A stretch of 35,670 nucleotides of DNA from NCBI GenBank assembly GCA_029237735.1, contig JAQZBU010000023.1:1-35670 (forward strand), written 5' to 3'. Each line of letters begins with the position of its first letter. The stretch's first letter is position 1. Below the pieces are notes generated by a model that did no database searches, was not told the DNA's origin, and saw nothing but the letters and a program-made list of their open reading frames with translations. A program made the position numbers and the translations under genes. Source of the stretch: Ramlibacter sp. (GTDB taxonomy: Bacteria; Pseudomonadota; Gammaproteobacteria; Burkholderiales; Burkholderiaceae_C). Positions 1-8,586 of this stretch are shown here, one piece after another.

Positions 1-1044
1 CCGACCGTGTCCGACATCCTGGTCAACTCGTACCACCAGGTGTATGTGGAGCGGCGCGGCCGCCTCGAAATGACGGACGTGACGTTCACGGACGAGCGGC
101 ACCTCTTGCGCATCATCGACAAGATCGTGTCGCTGGTGGGTCGCCGCATCGATGAATCGAGCCCGATGGTCGACGCGCGCCTGCCTGACGGCTCCCGGGT
201 CAACGCGGTCATCCCACCGGTGGCCATCGACGGCCCGATGGTGTCGATCCGCCGTTTCGCGCACATTCCCTTGCAGATGGCGGACTTGACGGGCGATGTG
301 CTCAAGACGTTGACGCCCGAGATGGCGAACATCCTGCAGGCGCTGATCCGGTCCAAGGTCAACATCCTCATCTCCGGCGGAACCGGCGCCGGCAAGACCA
401 CGCTGCTGAACATCCTGTCGGGCTACATCCCTGAGAACGAACGCGTCGTCACGATCGAGGACGCGGCCGAACTGCAGATGCAGCAGCCGCACGTCGTGCG
501 CATGGAAACCCGGCCGATGAACATCGAGGGCAAGGGCGAGATCACCGCGCGTGCGCTGGTGCGCAACGCGCTGCGGATGCGCCCCGACCGGATCATCGTC
601 GGCGAAGTGCGCGGCGCCGAGGCGTTCGACATGCTGCAGGCCATGAACACGGGCCACGAGGGCTCGCTGACGACTATCCACGCCAATTCGCCGCGCGATG
701 CGATCGCGCGCCTGGAAAACATGATCGGGATGGCCAACCTGAACCTGCCGCACAAGGCCGCGCGCCAGCAGATCGCCTCGGCAATCACCGTCGTGATCCA
801 GGTACTGCGCCTGATCGATGGACGCCGCAAGATGACCAGCATCCAGGAGATCACGGGCATGGAAGGCGAGGTGATCACCATGCAGGAAATCTTCGGCTAC
901 CGACAGACGGGCCTGACGTCGGACGGCAAGGTGCAAGGCCATTTCCAGGCCTCCGGCGTGCGGCCGAAATTCAGCGACCGGCTTCGCGCCTTCGGCATCG
1001 TGCTGCCCGACGCGATCTTCGACCCGTCGCGCCAGTACCAATAA
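1..1044 (+). CDS. tadA: Tad pilus secretion ATPase TadA/CpaF, 5'-truncated by the window
   Basis: This is the hexameric ATPase that powers assembly of the tight-adherence (Flp) type IVc pilus at the inner membrane. The frame is open to the window edge, so the real start lies upstream. CpaF proteins usually exceed 400 residues, and about 345 to 347 are present here. The N-terminal part carries the [16 protein letters not shown] stretch typical of the family. Counting from the GTG at position 7, the Walker A motif GGTGAGKT is at about residues 124-131. The Walker B region (RIIVGEVRG) is near 195-203, and the His-box [17 protein letters not shown] follows. The downstream neighbours tadB and tadC confirm the assignment. 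The GTG at position 7 is an internal codon, not a start. Family identity is very secure. Confidence 0.95.
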   Translation, partial: PTVSDILVNSYHQVYVERRGRLEMTDVTFTDERHLLRIIDKIVSLVGRRIDESSPMVDARLPDGSRVNAVIPPVAIDGPMVSIRRFAHIPLQMADLTGDVLKTLTPEMANILQALIRSKVNILISGGTGAGKTTLLNILSGYIPENERVVTIEDAAELQMQQPHVVRMETRPMNIEGKGEITARALVRNALRMRPDRIIVGEVRGAEAFDMLQAMNTGHEGSLTTIHANSPRDAIARLENMIGMANLNLPHKAARQQIASAITVVIQVLRLIDGRRKMTSIQEITGMEGEVITMQEIFGYRQTGLTSDGKVQGHFQASGVRPKFSDRLRAFGIVLPDAIFDPSRQYQ

Positions 1045-1055
1045 GGGAGCCCGCC

Positions 1056-2048
1056 ATGTTGTCGTCCATTCTAGGAAACTCCTTCCTCGTACTGGTGGTG
1101 CTGGTCTTCGTGGCCGTGGTGCTGCTGCTCGAAAGCGTCTATGTGACATGGCGCGCGCACCGCGGACCCAAGGCCATGAAGCTGAAGTCGCGCCTCAACG
1201 CCCTGTCCGCGACCGATGACCACACTTCGCAGACACGGCTGCTACGCCAGCGGATGCTGAGCGAATTGCCACCGATGGAGCGCTTCCTGCAACGCCTTCC
1301 GCGCTTGCGCCAGCTCGATCGGTCGATCCTGCAGTCCGGCCTGACCTGGAGCGTATCCAGCGTCCTGCTGGCCTGCATCGCCCTCTTCGGCACCGGGTGG
1401 GCCGCCGTGGCCATGGTCCTGCACCAGCCCCGGACAATCGCCGCCGCAGTGGGCATCGTGATGGCAACATTGCCGTTCGTCTACATCCAGTACCGCCGCC
1501 GCAAGCGCCTGGAGAAGTTCGAGCGGCAACTGCCCGAGGCCCTCGACCTGATCACGCGCGCCCTGCGCGCCGGCCACGCCTTCCCCGCCGCCCTGAAGAT
1601 GGCCGGCGAGGAACTGTCCGAACCCATCGCCGGAGAGTTCAGCACGGTCCATGACGAAGTGAACTTCGGCGTCTCTCTCGCGCAGGCGCTCGGCCACCTC
1701 AGCGAACGCGTGCCGCTCACGGATCTGCGCTACTTTGTCGTGGCGGTGCTGATCCAACGCGATTCAGGCGGCAACCTCACCGAAATCCTCGGCAACCTGA
1801 GCCACCTCATCCGCGAACGCCTCAAGCTGATGGGCAAGGTGCGCGTGCTTTCGTCGGAGGGACGACTGTCGGCCTGGATCCTCACGCTCATGCCGTTCTT
1901 CATGGCGGGGCTCATGAACCTGATGAACCCGGCGTTCATGAGCCCGCTGTGGACCGATCCCCTGGGCATCAACATCATCACGTACACGCTCATTCTGATG
2001 TTCTTCGGCGTGTTGATCATGCGCAAGATCATCAAGATCCGCTACTAG
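1056..2048 (+). CDS. tadB: Tad pilus assembly membrane protein TadB
   Basis: This is one of the two inner-membrane platform proteins of the Tad pilus, a T2SSF/GspF-type fold that couples the ATPase to pilin polymerisation. The 330-residue product has an N-terminal hydrophobic helix (about residues 5-28) and a charged cytoplasmic region. Two more hydrophobic segments lie near 105-150, then the T2SSF domain with EALDLITRALRAGHAFPAALKMAGEE and FVVAVLIQRDSGGNLTEIL. Terminal membrane helices follow (about 275-325). The length matches the family. The ATG is preceded by an AAGGGAG ribosome site and sits 11 bp after the tadA stop, so the genes are probably co-transcribed. Confidence 0.94.
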   Translation: MLSSILGNSFLVLVVLVFVAVVLLLESVYVTWRAHRGPKAMKLKSRLNALSATDDHTSQTRLLRQRMLSELPPMERFLQRLPRLRQLDRSILQSGLTWSVSSVLLACIALFGTGWAAVAMVLHQPRTIAAAVGIVMATLPFVYIQYRRRKRLEKFERQLPEALDLITRALRAGHAFPAALKMAGEELSEPIAGEFSTVHDEVNFGVSLAQALGHLSERVPLTDLRYFVVAVLIQRDSGGNLTEILGNLSHLIRERLKLMGKVRVLSSEGRLSAWILTLMPFFMAGLMNLMNPAFMSPLWTDPLGINIITYTLILMFFGVLIMRKIIKIRY

Positions 2049-2057
2049 GAGCCTGCC

Positions 2058-2963
2058 ATGCTGATACTCAGCTCCCTCATCTTCCTGGCCGTGCTTCTGG
2101 GCGTGGGAGGCTTCTTCGTCTGGGTGACCCCGACGCGCGCGGAGCAGCGTCTGGAGGCCATGGCCGGACCGCTCGAGAAGTCCGACTGGACCGAGACCAT
2201 CGTGAAGATCGCCGGACCGCTGGCGAAGCTGTCCTCTCCCGAAGGCGACTGGGAAAATTCGCCCCTTCGGTTGCGCTTCCTCCATGCCGGTATCCGCAAC
2301 CCCGATGCAAGGCTGGTTTACTTCGCGGCCAAGTCACTGCTGCCCTTGCTGCTGGCGGGGCTCACCTTCATCGCGCTGCGCGGGATGAGCCACGATCTCA
2401 CCCTGCTCTTCTACGTTCTCGCGGCGGCGCTGGTCGGCTGTTATCTGCCGAACCTGGTGATCTGGCTTTCCATCCGGTCGCGCCAGCGCGAGATCTTCGA
2501 GAACTTCCCCGATGCGGCCGATCTGATGCTCGTGTGCGTCGAGGCCGGGCTGGGTCTCGATGCAGGCCTGACGCGTGTGGCCGACGAAATTAAGCGCAAG
2601 AGCCTGGCGTTGGCCGAGGAGCTACACATGACCAACCTCGAGATTCGCGCCGGCGGCACGCGCGAGAAGGCCCTGCGCAACCTGGCGCTGCGCACCGGCG
2701 TGGAGGAAATAGCCACCTTCGCCACCATGCTCACCCAGGCCGATAAGTTCGGCACCAGCATCGGCGACTCGCTGCGCGTCTTCTCGGACGACCTGCGGCA
2801 CAAGCGCCAGATCCGCGCGGAGGAGAATGCCGCGAAGGTGCCGACCAAGATGCTGTTCCCGCTGGTGGTTTGCATCTTTCCCGCGATCATCATGGTGATC
2901 CTCGGCCCCGCGATCATCACGATCGTGCGCACCGTGCTGCCGATGCTGAGCTTTGGAGTCTGA
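2058..2963 (+). CDS. tadC: Tad pilus assembly membrane protein TadC
   Basis: This is the second T2SSF-type platform protein of the Tad pilus and works with TadB in the inner membrane. The 301-residue product opens with a hydrophobic helix and has a pair of helices around residues 90-135. The T2SSF signature follows (FPDAADLMLVCVEAGLGLDAGLTRVADEI), with FATMLTQADKFGTSIGDSLRVFSDDLRHKRQ near 225-255. It ends in a long hydrophobic segment (LFPLVVCIFPAIIMVILGPA). The start lies 9 bp after the tadB stop, with AGGAG upstream. The next gene begins 2 bp after its stop, so the pilus operon continues without a gap into the carbohydrate genes. Confidence 0.94.
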   Translation: MLILSSLIFLAVLLGVGGFFVWVTPTRAEQRLEAMAGPLEKSDWTETIVKIAGPLAKLSSPEGDWENSPLRLRFLHAGIRNPDARLVYFAAKSLLPLLLAGLTFIALRGMSHDLTLLFYVLAAALVGCYLPNLVIWLSIRSRQREIFENFPDAADLMLVCVEAGLGLDAGLTRVADEIKRKSLALAEELHMTNLEIRAGGTREKALRNLALRTGVEEIATFATMLTQADKFGTSIGDSLRVFSDDLRHKRQIRAEENAAKVPTKMLFPLVVCIFPAIIMVILGPAIITIVRTVLPMLSFGV

Positions 2964-2965
2964 CC

Positions 2966-4516
2966 GTGGCGCAGGAACACGAACTGACGGCAAGCCCACT
3001 GGGCGGCCGAGCCGCCGCTGGTGGAGCGCAATGGATTTTCTCCTGGCCTTTGCTGGCGGGGCTCTTCACATACTTTTTCTTCCTTTCGCGGGGCAACGAC
3101 CTGCTCCTAGACGGTGACACGTATTGGCACGTCGCCGCCGGAAAGTTGATCCTGCGCGACGGGAGCGTCCCGCAGACCGACCCCTTTTCTCACACCATGG
3201 CCGGTGCCCCCTGGACGGCCCACGAATGGCTGGCCGAGGTCATCCTGGCTACAGCCCACGACGCGGGGGGGTGGCCCGTTGTCGTCGCGGTGACCGCCCT
3301 CGCCTTTGCCGCCACCATCGCGTTGATGACGCGAGCGTTGCTGAGGTGGATCGAGCCGATCTACGTTTTGCTGTTCGCCGGCGCAGCCATAGGCATGACG
3401 GCCGGTCACTTGCTCGCGCGTCCCCATGTGCTGGCGATGCCGCTGATGATGATCTGGACGATCGAGTTGGTGCGCGCGAGCGAGGCCAAACGAACCCCGG
3501 GTTTCTGGTTGCTGCCCCTCATGACCGTATGGGCCAATTTGCACGGCGGCTTTACCCTGGGCATCGCGCTCACTGGAGTGATGGCCGCGGAAGCGGTAAT
3601 CAGCGCCGGACGGGAACGCCGAACCGGAATCGTCAAGTCATGGAGCTTGTTCCTGGCCCTCGCTGTGATCTGTGCACTCATCACACCACACGGGGTTCAA
3701 GGCATCCTCTTCACGTGGCAGATCCTTTTCGAGCACGGCTACGCCCTTGAACGAATCGGCGAGTGGCGCTCCCCCGACTTCCACACATTCCAACCCCTGG
3801 AACTCTGGCTTCTTGGAGGCCTGGCAGTGGCGCTGTATCAAGGATTGCGGCTTCCGCCGATACGGCTGCTCCTGCTGATTGGATTGCTCCATCTCGCGTT
3901 GAAGCACGTGCGCTATGTCGAACTGGTCGGGCTGCTCGCACCGCTGTTCTTGGCGTCCCCGCTTGCAGCTCACTGGCGGTCATCGCAGCAAAGCAAGCAG
4001 CAGTCACAGAGCCTGGATCAAGTATTCCGGAAGCTCGCGCGGCCGGCCGGCCAGGGCGCAGTTGTCCTATGTGTCGTGATTCTGGTGATGGCGACGCTCT
4101 TGTGGGCGAAGTTAAGGCCACCTGCTCCCAACGAAGCTCTCGCGCCCGCCCTCGCCATCAAGGCGGTTCAACAGGCGGGCATCAAAGGACCGGTTCTGAA
4201 CAGCTACGAAACAGGCGGCTACCTGATCTACATCGGGATTGCCCCATTCATTGACGGGCGAAATGACGTTTACGGCGACAAATTCCTCAAACGGTACGTC
4301 GAAGCGCTGGAACTGAAGTCTGGCGACGACCTGCGGAAGATCCTGGACGAATACAAGATCACCTGGACGTTGTTGATTCCCGGGAGCTCGGCTATTGCCA
4401 TTCTCGATGGCCTGCCGCAATGGCGCCGCCTTTATTCGGACAGAGCGGCCGTTGTCCACGTGTACACCGGGCAAAAAGAAGAAGTTGCCCCCAGGACTAC
4501 TGGCACCACCAAGTAA
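2966..4516 (+). CDS. Polytopic membrane protein, possible GT-C type glycosyltransferase
   Basis: The reading frame is open further upstream, but only inside tadC. The GTG at 2966, with GGAG about 10 bp before it, is the natural start and gives 516 residues. The first hydrophobic helix covers about residues 24-41. It is followed by an acidic motif, LLLDGDTYWHVAAGK (D49, D51), and PQTDPFSHT, then roughly ten further membrane helices and a soluble tail from about residue 400. An acidic motif in the first periplasmic loop is a hallmark of GT-C transferases, which take sugars from polyprenyl-phosphate donors. That fold is inferred from layout, not proven. The tail contains GPVLNSYETGGYLIYIGIAPFIDGR, resembling the C-terminal part of other uncharacterised membrane proteins of this type. 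The flanking GtrB-like and GtrA-like genes suggest it is the final transferase. Confidence 0.72.
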   Translation: MAQEHELTASPLGGRAAAGGAQWIFSWPLLAGLFTYFFFLSRGNDLLLDGDTYWHVAAGKLILRDGSVPQTDPFSHTMAGAPWTAHEWLAEVILATAHDAGGWPVVVAVTALAFAATIALMTRALLRWIEPIYVLLFAGAAIGMTAGHLLARPHVLAMPLMMIWTIELVRASEAKRTPGFWLLPLMTVWANLHGGFTLGIALTGVMAAEAVISAGRERRTGIVKSWSLFLALAVICALITPHGVQGILFTWQILFEHGYALERIGEWRSPDFHTFQPLELWLLGGLAVALYQGLRLPPIRLLLLIGLLHLALKHVRYVELVGLLAPLFLASPLAAHWRSSQQSKQQSQSLDQVFRKLARPAGQGAVVLCVVILVMATLLWAKLRPPAPNEALAPALAIKAVQQAGIKGPVLNSYETGGYLIYIGIAPFIDGRNDVYGDKFLKRYVEALELKSGDDLRKILDEYKITWTLLIPGSSAIAILDGLPQWRRLYSDRAAVVHVYTGQKEEVAPRTTGTTK

Positions 4517-4527
4517 AGGGAGCCGAC

Positions 4528-5598
4528 ATGTCAACCGTTACCCCTTTTCATCTTCCGAGGGACAGGAAGCTTTCCATCATCGTTCCCTTCTTCAATGAAG
4601 GGGGAGGCGTGGACGTCTTCCACAAGGCGTTAGGCCCCGTGCTTGCCGGAATCCTGAACTACCAGGTGGAGATCATTTGCGTCGATGACGGCAGTACCGA
4701 CGACACACTGGGTCGGCTGATCGCGCTGGCCAACTTGCATCCCCATTACAAGGTCATCGAGTTGAGCCGGAATTTCGGGAAGGAGGCGGCGCTGACTGCC
4801 GGGTTGGACGCCGCGACCGGACACGCTGTCGTAGCGATCGACGCCGATCTCCAGGACCCGCCCTTCCTCATTCATCAGCTGGTCCACATGTGGGAGAACG
4901 GTGCGGACGTCGTCCTGGCGCGGCGCGCCGATCGCAGTACCGACGGATTCATCAAGCGGAAAACGGCCGAATGGTTCTACCGGATGCACAACCTGGTCTC
5001 GGATATTTCCATTCCGCAGAACGTCGGTGACTTCAGGCTGATGGACAGACGGGTGGTCGAGGCGCTCAAGCGCCTTCCCGAGCGGCAGAGGTTCATGAAA
5101 GGACTGTTCTGCTGGGTGGGGTTCAAGACAGTCGTACTCGACTACGACCGGGCGCCACGTGCCGTTGGCACAACGAAGTTTCCGGGATGGAAACTCTGGA
5201 ATTTCGCTATCGAAGGAATCACCAGTTTCAGCACCACACCTCTGCGGATCTGGACTTATGTTGGAGTCGCCAGCGCATTGCTCACATCAGTCTATGCGCT
5301 GATGGTGTTGATTCGAACGTTGGTGTGGGGAATCGAACTGCCGGGTTATGCATCGTTGCTGATTGCGATTCTTTTCTTCGGCAGCCTCAATCTCATCAGT
5401 CTTGGCCTGGTGGGCGAATACATCGGGCGAATTTATATCGAAAGCAAACAACGGCCTATCTACATCGTGAGGAACAAATATGGCGCGCGCGAGCTTGGCG
5501 ATGTGATCAGGAGCGGCACAGGCCACAGGGTTCGCACAAGACACGCTCGAAGAGACCGGGCCCCACTCGAAGTCAGGCATACACCGGAGCCATCATGA
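4528..5598 (+). CDS. Polyprenyl-phosphate glycosyltransferase, GT2 family (GtrB/DPM1-like)
   Basis: This enzyme probably transfers a sugar from a nucleotide donor to undecaprenyl phosphate on the cytoplasmic face. The ATG at 4528 follows an AAAGGGAG site 11 bp after the previous stop and gives 356 residues. The catalytic GT2 domain shows LSIIVPFFNE (15-24), VDDGSTDDT (52-60) and DADLQDPP (105-112). The product is ERQRFMKGLFCWVGFKT-bearing, as in GtrB/DPM1-type enzymes. Two C-terminal membrane helices (about residues 245-310) are followed by the GEYIGRIYIESKQRPIYIV signature of this subgroup. The sugar cannot be read from sequence. The last bases overlap the next start (ATGA), implying translational coupling. 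Confidence 0.9.
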   Translation: MSTVTPFHLPRDRKLSIIVPFFNEGGGVDVFHKALGPVLAGILNYQVEIICVDDGSTDDTLGRLIALANLHPHYKVIELSRNFGKEAALTAGLDAATGHAVVAIDADLQDPPFLIHQLVHMWENGADVVLARRADRSTDGFIKRKTAEWFYRMHNLVSDISIPQNVGDFRLMDRRVVEALKRLPERQRFMKGLFCWVGFKTVVLDYDRAPRAVGTTKFPGWKLWNFAIEGITSFSTTPLRIWTYVGVASALLTSVYALMVLIRTLVWGIELPGYASLLIAILFFGSLNLISLGLVGEYIGRIYIESKQRPIYIVRNKYGARELGDVIRSGTGHRVRTRHARRDRAPLEVRHTPEPS

Positions 5599-6386
5599 AT
5601 TCGATCAACATCACAAGCGCGGCCGCCGCGTCAGCCGACAATCCGCTGTTCGAGCTTCAGCAGACGCTCTACTCGTCCAGCAATTACACGCGGCGCCGGC
5701 TTCACCGGAAGCGGCTGGGCTGGGTCACGCGGGCCATCGAGAAGCATGCACGCAATGTTCCGGGCTTGAGCGCACTCGAATACGGGCCTGGCTCGGGGAT
5801 ATATCTGCCCGTGCTCGCGCGAAACTTTGCGGCTGTGACGGCTGCGGACGTCGAGCACGCCTACCTGTCGGCCATTCAGCCGCTGTCAGCGAAGCTGCAG
5901 GGTCTGCGACTGGTGGAAGACGATATCCAGGACTCCCATTTCGCCGACGAATCGTTTGGCCTGATCCTTTGCAGCGAGGTGCTGGAACATGTTCCCGATC
6001 CGGAGCGGTCGCTCAAGACCCTGCATCGAATTCTCCGGCCGGGCGGGATTGCCATCGTCACGACTCCGCAACGCTACAGCCTCATGGAGCTTTCGTGCAA
6101 GGTTGCCTTCCTTCCCGGCGTTGTTCAGGTGGTCAGGCGAATCTATCGAGAGCCGGTGTTGCCCCTCGGGCACATCAGCCTGCGCTCCTCCACTGCATTT
6201 ACCAAGGCCATTGTTGACAGCGGATTCAAGATCGTCGAGCACGATAAATTTGGCCTCTACATCCCTGTGCTGGCCGAGTTTGGCAAGGATTGGGGGGGCC
6301 GCGCCATAGAGTCGCTGGAACGCAGCGTGAGCCAATCTGTGTTGAACCGTCTTTTCTGGACGCAGGCGTACGTACTGCGCAAGTAG
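5595..6386 (+). CDS. Class I SAM-dependent methyltransferase
   Basis: The start is the ATG at 5595, which overlaps the preceding stop by 4 bp. The product is 263 residues, with no signal peptide or membrane helix. The Rossmann-like fold is visible as motif I EYGPGSGIYLP (62-72), the acidic loop AADVEHAYLSAI (84-95), VEDDIQD (107-113) and the post-motif LCSEVLEHVPDPERSLKTLHRILRPGG (125-151). This is the Methyltransf_11 pattern. The target is unknown. Its place between a GT2 transferase and a GtrA protein suggests that it methylates the lipid-linked sugar or a related glycan. Confidence 0.87.
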   Translation: MNSINITSAAAASADNPLFELQQTLYSSSNYTRRRLHRKRLGWVTRAIEKHARNVPGLSALEYGPGSGIYLPVLARNFAAVTAADVEHAYLSAIQPLSAKLQGLRLVEDDIQDSHFADESFGLILCSEVLEHVPDPERSLKTLHRILRPGGIAIVTTPQRYSLMELSCKVAFLPGVVQVVRRIYREPVLPLGHISLRSSTAFTKAIVDSGFKIVEHDKFGLYIPVLAEFGKDWGGRAIESLERSVSQSVLNRLFWTQAYVLRK

Positions 6387-6390
6387 CCCG

Positions 6391-6807
6391 ATGGCACCGT
6401 CCATGGCCGCAAAGCTGGCGCGGTACGCCGTAGTCGGCTTTTTGACCCTTGCGATATACATGATCGTCGCGAAGGCTGGCGAACGACTCGGCCTGCCAAG
6501 CACTTGGCACGTATCCCTGGCCTTCATCTCGGCAGTCGCCGTCAACTACTTGTTGCAGCGCTCATGGGTATTCGCCGACTCCCGGCCGGCTGCATCCAGT
6601 CTGCCGAAGTATGCTGTGATGATTTCCGTTGGATACATAGTCAATCTCGCGGCCGTCGAAACTTTGGCACCCCGGGTAACGATGACGGTTGCGCTGCTGG
6701 TAGCTGTCGTTCTCGTAATTATCTCCAACGCTCTCCTATCTTTTACGTGGGTCTTTTTGAATGGCGATGCGAAAGGCACTGCGCGTCCTGCCTTGAAGAA
6801 GCGCTGA
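6391..6807 (+). CDS. GtrA-family membrane protein (putative polyprenyl-linked sugar flippase)
   Basis: The 138-residue protein has four predicted membrane helices (about residues 10-30, 36-56, 74-93 and 98-123). It carries the GtrA features of an RYAVVGFLTL start, a VNYLLQRSWVFADS loop after helix 2, and a closing SFTWVF. GtrA proteins are thought to flip a single sugar on undecaprenyl phosphate across the inner membrane, working with a GtrB-type enzyme. Here the GtrB-like gene lies two positions upstream. The start is 4 bp after the methyltransferase stop, so the gene closes the operon. An acyltransferase gene converges 16 bp downstream. Confidence 0.88.
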   Translation: MAPSMAAKLARYAVVGFLTLAIYMIVAKAGERLGLPSTWHVSLAFISAVAVNYLLQRSWVFADSRPAASSLPKYAVMISVGYIVNLAAVETLAPRVTMTVALLVAVVLVIISNALLSFTWVFLNGDAKGTARPALKKR

Positions 6808-6823
6808 AGGGTTCCGGTCCGTC

Positions 6824-7825
6824 TCAAACCGGCTCAGGCCCTGGTCGGGTCGGCTGTTTCAGAGAGAACCTGCTTGCCAGTTCCTGGCCAAGACGAATAC
6901 CGCGCCGTTCGATCGCGTAGTAGCACACCAAGCCCAGCGCCCACAGCATGATCACGAACACCGCCCAGTTCAGCAATGTCGGCACGCCGCCTACGGGGAA
7001 AGCCAGGCCCATCGCCAGCAAGTGGGTGAGATAGATGCCATAAGAGTATTTTGCGACCCCCCTCGCGCCGATTGCGACGGGTCGGCTCGTAAGGTTGCGG
7101 CACTTCGGGACGATTAGCCCCAGCGCCAGGCACATGACCCATAGCTGCGGCGCCTCGGGCGCGCCCGCAGCGGTCAGAGCAGGAATCGTAATGGCCGCGA
7201 CGGCAATGAGCAGGAACAGCAGCCACGGTGCATGCCGCCCGGGCCCGCGTCGGCCGCCAATGAACGCGATTGCGCCCGGCAGGAAGCAGGGCACGAAGGC
7301 CAGGAAATTCAATTCGCGCCAGACGAAGAGTCCCACTACCAGGCTGGCTGCATAGATCGCTCCGACGCGGAGCACCGGCCGTCCCGTCGAGGTGAGAATG
7401 AACAAGGCCGGCAGCAGCATGTACATCATGACCTCATACGACAAAGTCCATAACTGGTCCGGCGTCGACCTGTGCCCGGTGACGTGCTGCAGCAGCAGGA
7501 GGTTACTGATCACCCCGGCCGCTTCAATGGGTTGCCCGCCCATCCACTGAAGTGTCGACATCAGCAACACGACGGCCATCGACAGTGGAAAAATGCGGAA
7601 GAACCGGCGGATGAGGAACGGGCCTGCGGCATGGCCGCTGCGCTCCAGCGACATCATCAGCACCAGCGTCGTGTGCACAAAGAACATGGCCACGCCCAAA
7701 TGACCGAGCGCCTTGATCCTGTACCAGCCCGGATCTTCCCAGCCAACGAAATAAGGCAAATGGCTGAGCACCACAAAGCCCACAGCGCAGGCACGCAATG
7801 CGTCCAGGTTAGGACTGTCCTTCAT
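6824..7825 (-). CDS. Acyltransferase family 3 (OafA/YrhL-type) membrane protein
   Basis: This is a 333-residue inner-membrane protein with about ten hydrophobic helices. It begins NLDALRACAVGFVVLSHLPY, the family signature in which the histidine and arginine are needed for acyl transfer in characterised members, and continues with GHLGVAMFFVHTTLVLM and FLIRRFFRIFP. These enzymes O-acetylate surface polysaccharides, lipopolysaccharide or other glycans. The gene converges with the GtrA gene, so it is not in the same transcript, but its position suggests it may decorate the same glycan. The ATG at 7825 is preceded by a weak GGGTGG site. Confidence 0.86.
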   Translation of the reverse strand: MKDSPNLDALRACAVGFVVLSHLPYFVGWEDPGWYRIKALGHLGVAMFFVHTTLVLMMSLERSGHAAGPFLIRRFFRIFPLSMAVVLLMSTLQWMGGQPIEAAGVISNLLLLQHVTGHRSTPDQLWTLSYEVMMYMLLPALFILTSTGRPVLRVGAIYAASLVVGLFVWRELNFLAFVPCFLPGAIAFIGGRRGPGRHAPWLLFLLIAVAAITIPALTAAGAPEAPQLWVMCLALGLIVPKCRNLTSRPVAIGARGVAKYSYGIYLTHLLAMGLAFPVGGVPTLLNWAVFVIMLWALGLVCYYAIERRGIRLGQELASRFSLKQPTRPGPEPV

Positions 7826-7987
7826 CCACCCATTACATCAGCCGCCCCCGCTTCCACCATGGGACAAGCATCCCGAATTTCCTCACACAAATGTCCCAAA
7901 TCTCCCGTGTTCAACGCCCCAAACACGCTCAGCGTACCGTTGCACTCATGCGGCGGGCGGGGAGTGCCTTGCATGGTCGCGCAGAGA

Positions 7988-8410
7988 TATTCGGCGGTTT
8001 TCCAAAATACTTGCATTTTTTGGTGATTGGTGAATACAGAAACCCTGTTACTCGGTCTCGCCCGCGCATAAGCTTTGACCCAACCAGGGAAGGAAAATGC
8101 GATGACAAATGAGCTGGCGTTCGGGGAGATTTTTGACGATCCACCGGACGATTGGCAACAACTGAACGTTGCTATTGACATCGTGGCATCACTGGCCGAG
8201 CAGGCTTCAAGAGATGCCGATAAAGGCGCAAGTGAGCTTTCAATGTTCAAGGCTCTTGATGCCACATTCGCCTACATGGTCGAGTACCTGCACCATCTCA
8301 CGATAGATCAGGATACCCCGCGCGCTGCTCTAGCCAAGGCAGCAACAGTAGCGGCACTTGATATGGATGCTCTGAGAGCCCTTCTGACGCGCATGGGTCA
8401 CCACCATTGA
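7988..8410 (+). repeat. Tandem duplication, copy 1 (promoter region plus gene)
   Basis: This is the first of two diverged direct copies with a period of about 598 bp; the second is at 8587-8998. Similarity begins in the upstream region (GTTTTCCAAAATACTTGCAT here, TTTCCAAAATACTTTGCAT there). It runs through CCCTGTTACT and CGCATAAGCTTTGACC to the ribosome site, then through the whole gene. Copies are roughly 85-90% identical by eye. The shared upstream stretch shows that regulation was copied with the gene. Confidence 0.88.
8102..8410 (+). CDS. Hypothetical small helical protein, duplicated orphan copy 1
   Basis: I do not recognise this family. The ATG at 8102, after an AGGGAAGGA site, gives 102 residues. 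It mirrors the start of the second copy and avoids the longer in-frame ATG at 8075, which lies upstream of the ribosome site. The product is acidic near the N-terminus (FDDPPDDWQQLN). It then looks largely helical, with conserved blocks AIDIVASLAEQAS, FKALDATFAYMVEYLHHLTIDQDTP and ALRALLTRMG. There is no signal peptide or membrane helix. Base composition is visibly less GC-rich than the flanking genes, which hints at transfer. The conserved protein between diverged copies argues that it is real. Confidence 0.7.
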   Translation: MTNELAFGEIFDDPPDDWQQLNVAIDIVASLAEQASRDADKGASELSMFKALDATFAYMVEYLHHLTIDQDTPRAALAKAATVAALDMDALRALLTRMGHHH

Positions 8411-8465
8411 GCGTGCCTTCAACAACTTCCTCTCGATAAAAGAGCGCTTACTCGCGCCACGATGG

Positions 8466-8486
8466 ATGCCGGGTCAAGCCCGGCAT
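8466..8486. repeat. REP-like palindrome
   Basis: ATGCCGGG and CCCGGCAT form a perfect 8-bp inverted repeat around the loop TCAAG. The wording GGTCAAGCCCGGCATGAC resembles short dispersed repeats common in intergenic regions of proteobacteria. It lies between the two copies of the orphan gene, after the first stop, and could also act as a weak transcription-end hairpin. There is no T-run behind it. Confidence 0.6.
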
Positions 8487-8509
8487 GACAACTTACCTTC
8501 CGCCGACCA

Positions 8510-8546
8510 GACATAGCCCTTGCTCTTGGCCGACAGACGCGTCTCG
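8510..8546 (-). pseudogene. 37-bp polA-derived fragment
   Basis: This stretch matches polA positions 11132-11168 at 34 of 37 bases. Read on the minus strand it encodes ETRLSAKSKGYV in the same frame as polA. The three differences change GAG/GAA, CGT/CGC and GCC/GCA, so all are silent. A chance match is very unlikely. Similarity stops abruptly on both sides. It is a relic of a polA gene, probably from a related lineage because the changes look like selected coding drift. It lies exactly between the duplicated orphan genes. Confidence 0.75.
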
Positions 8547-8586
8547 ATCACGTGCGGAGGGCGGTCTTTCATAGCCGTACATAGAT

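Noticed and set aside
2870..2965. Upstream extension of the GT-C-like gene into tadC
   Set aside because: The added residues are the out-of-frame translation of tadC (His/Arg/Pro/Asp-rich); the GTG at 2966 has a GGAG site.
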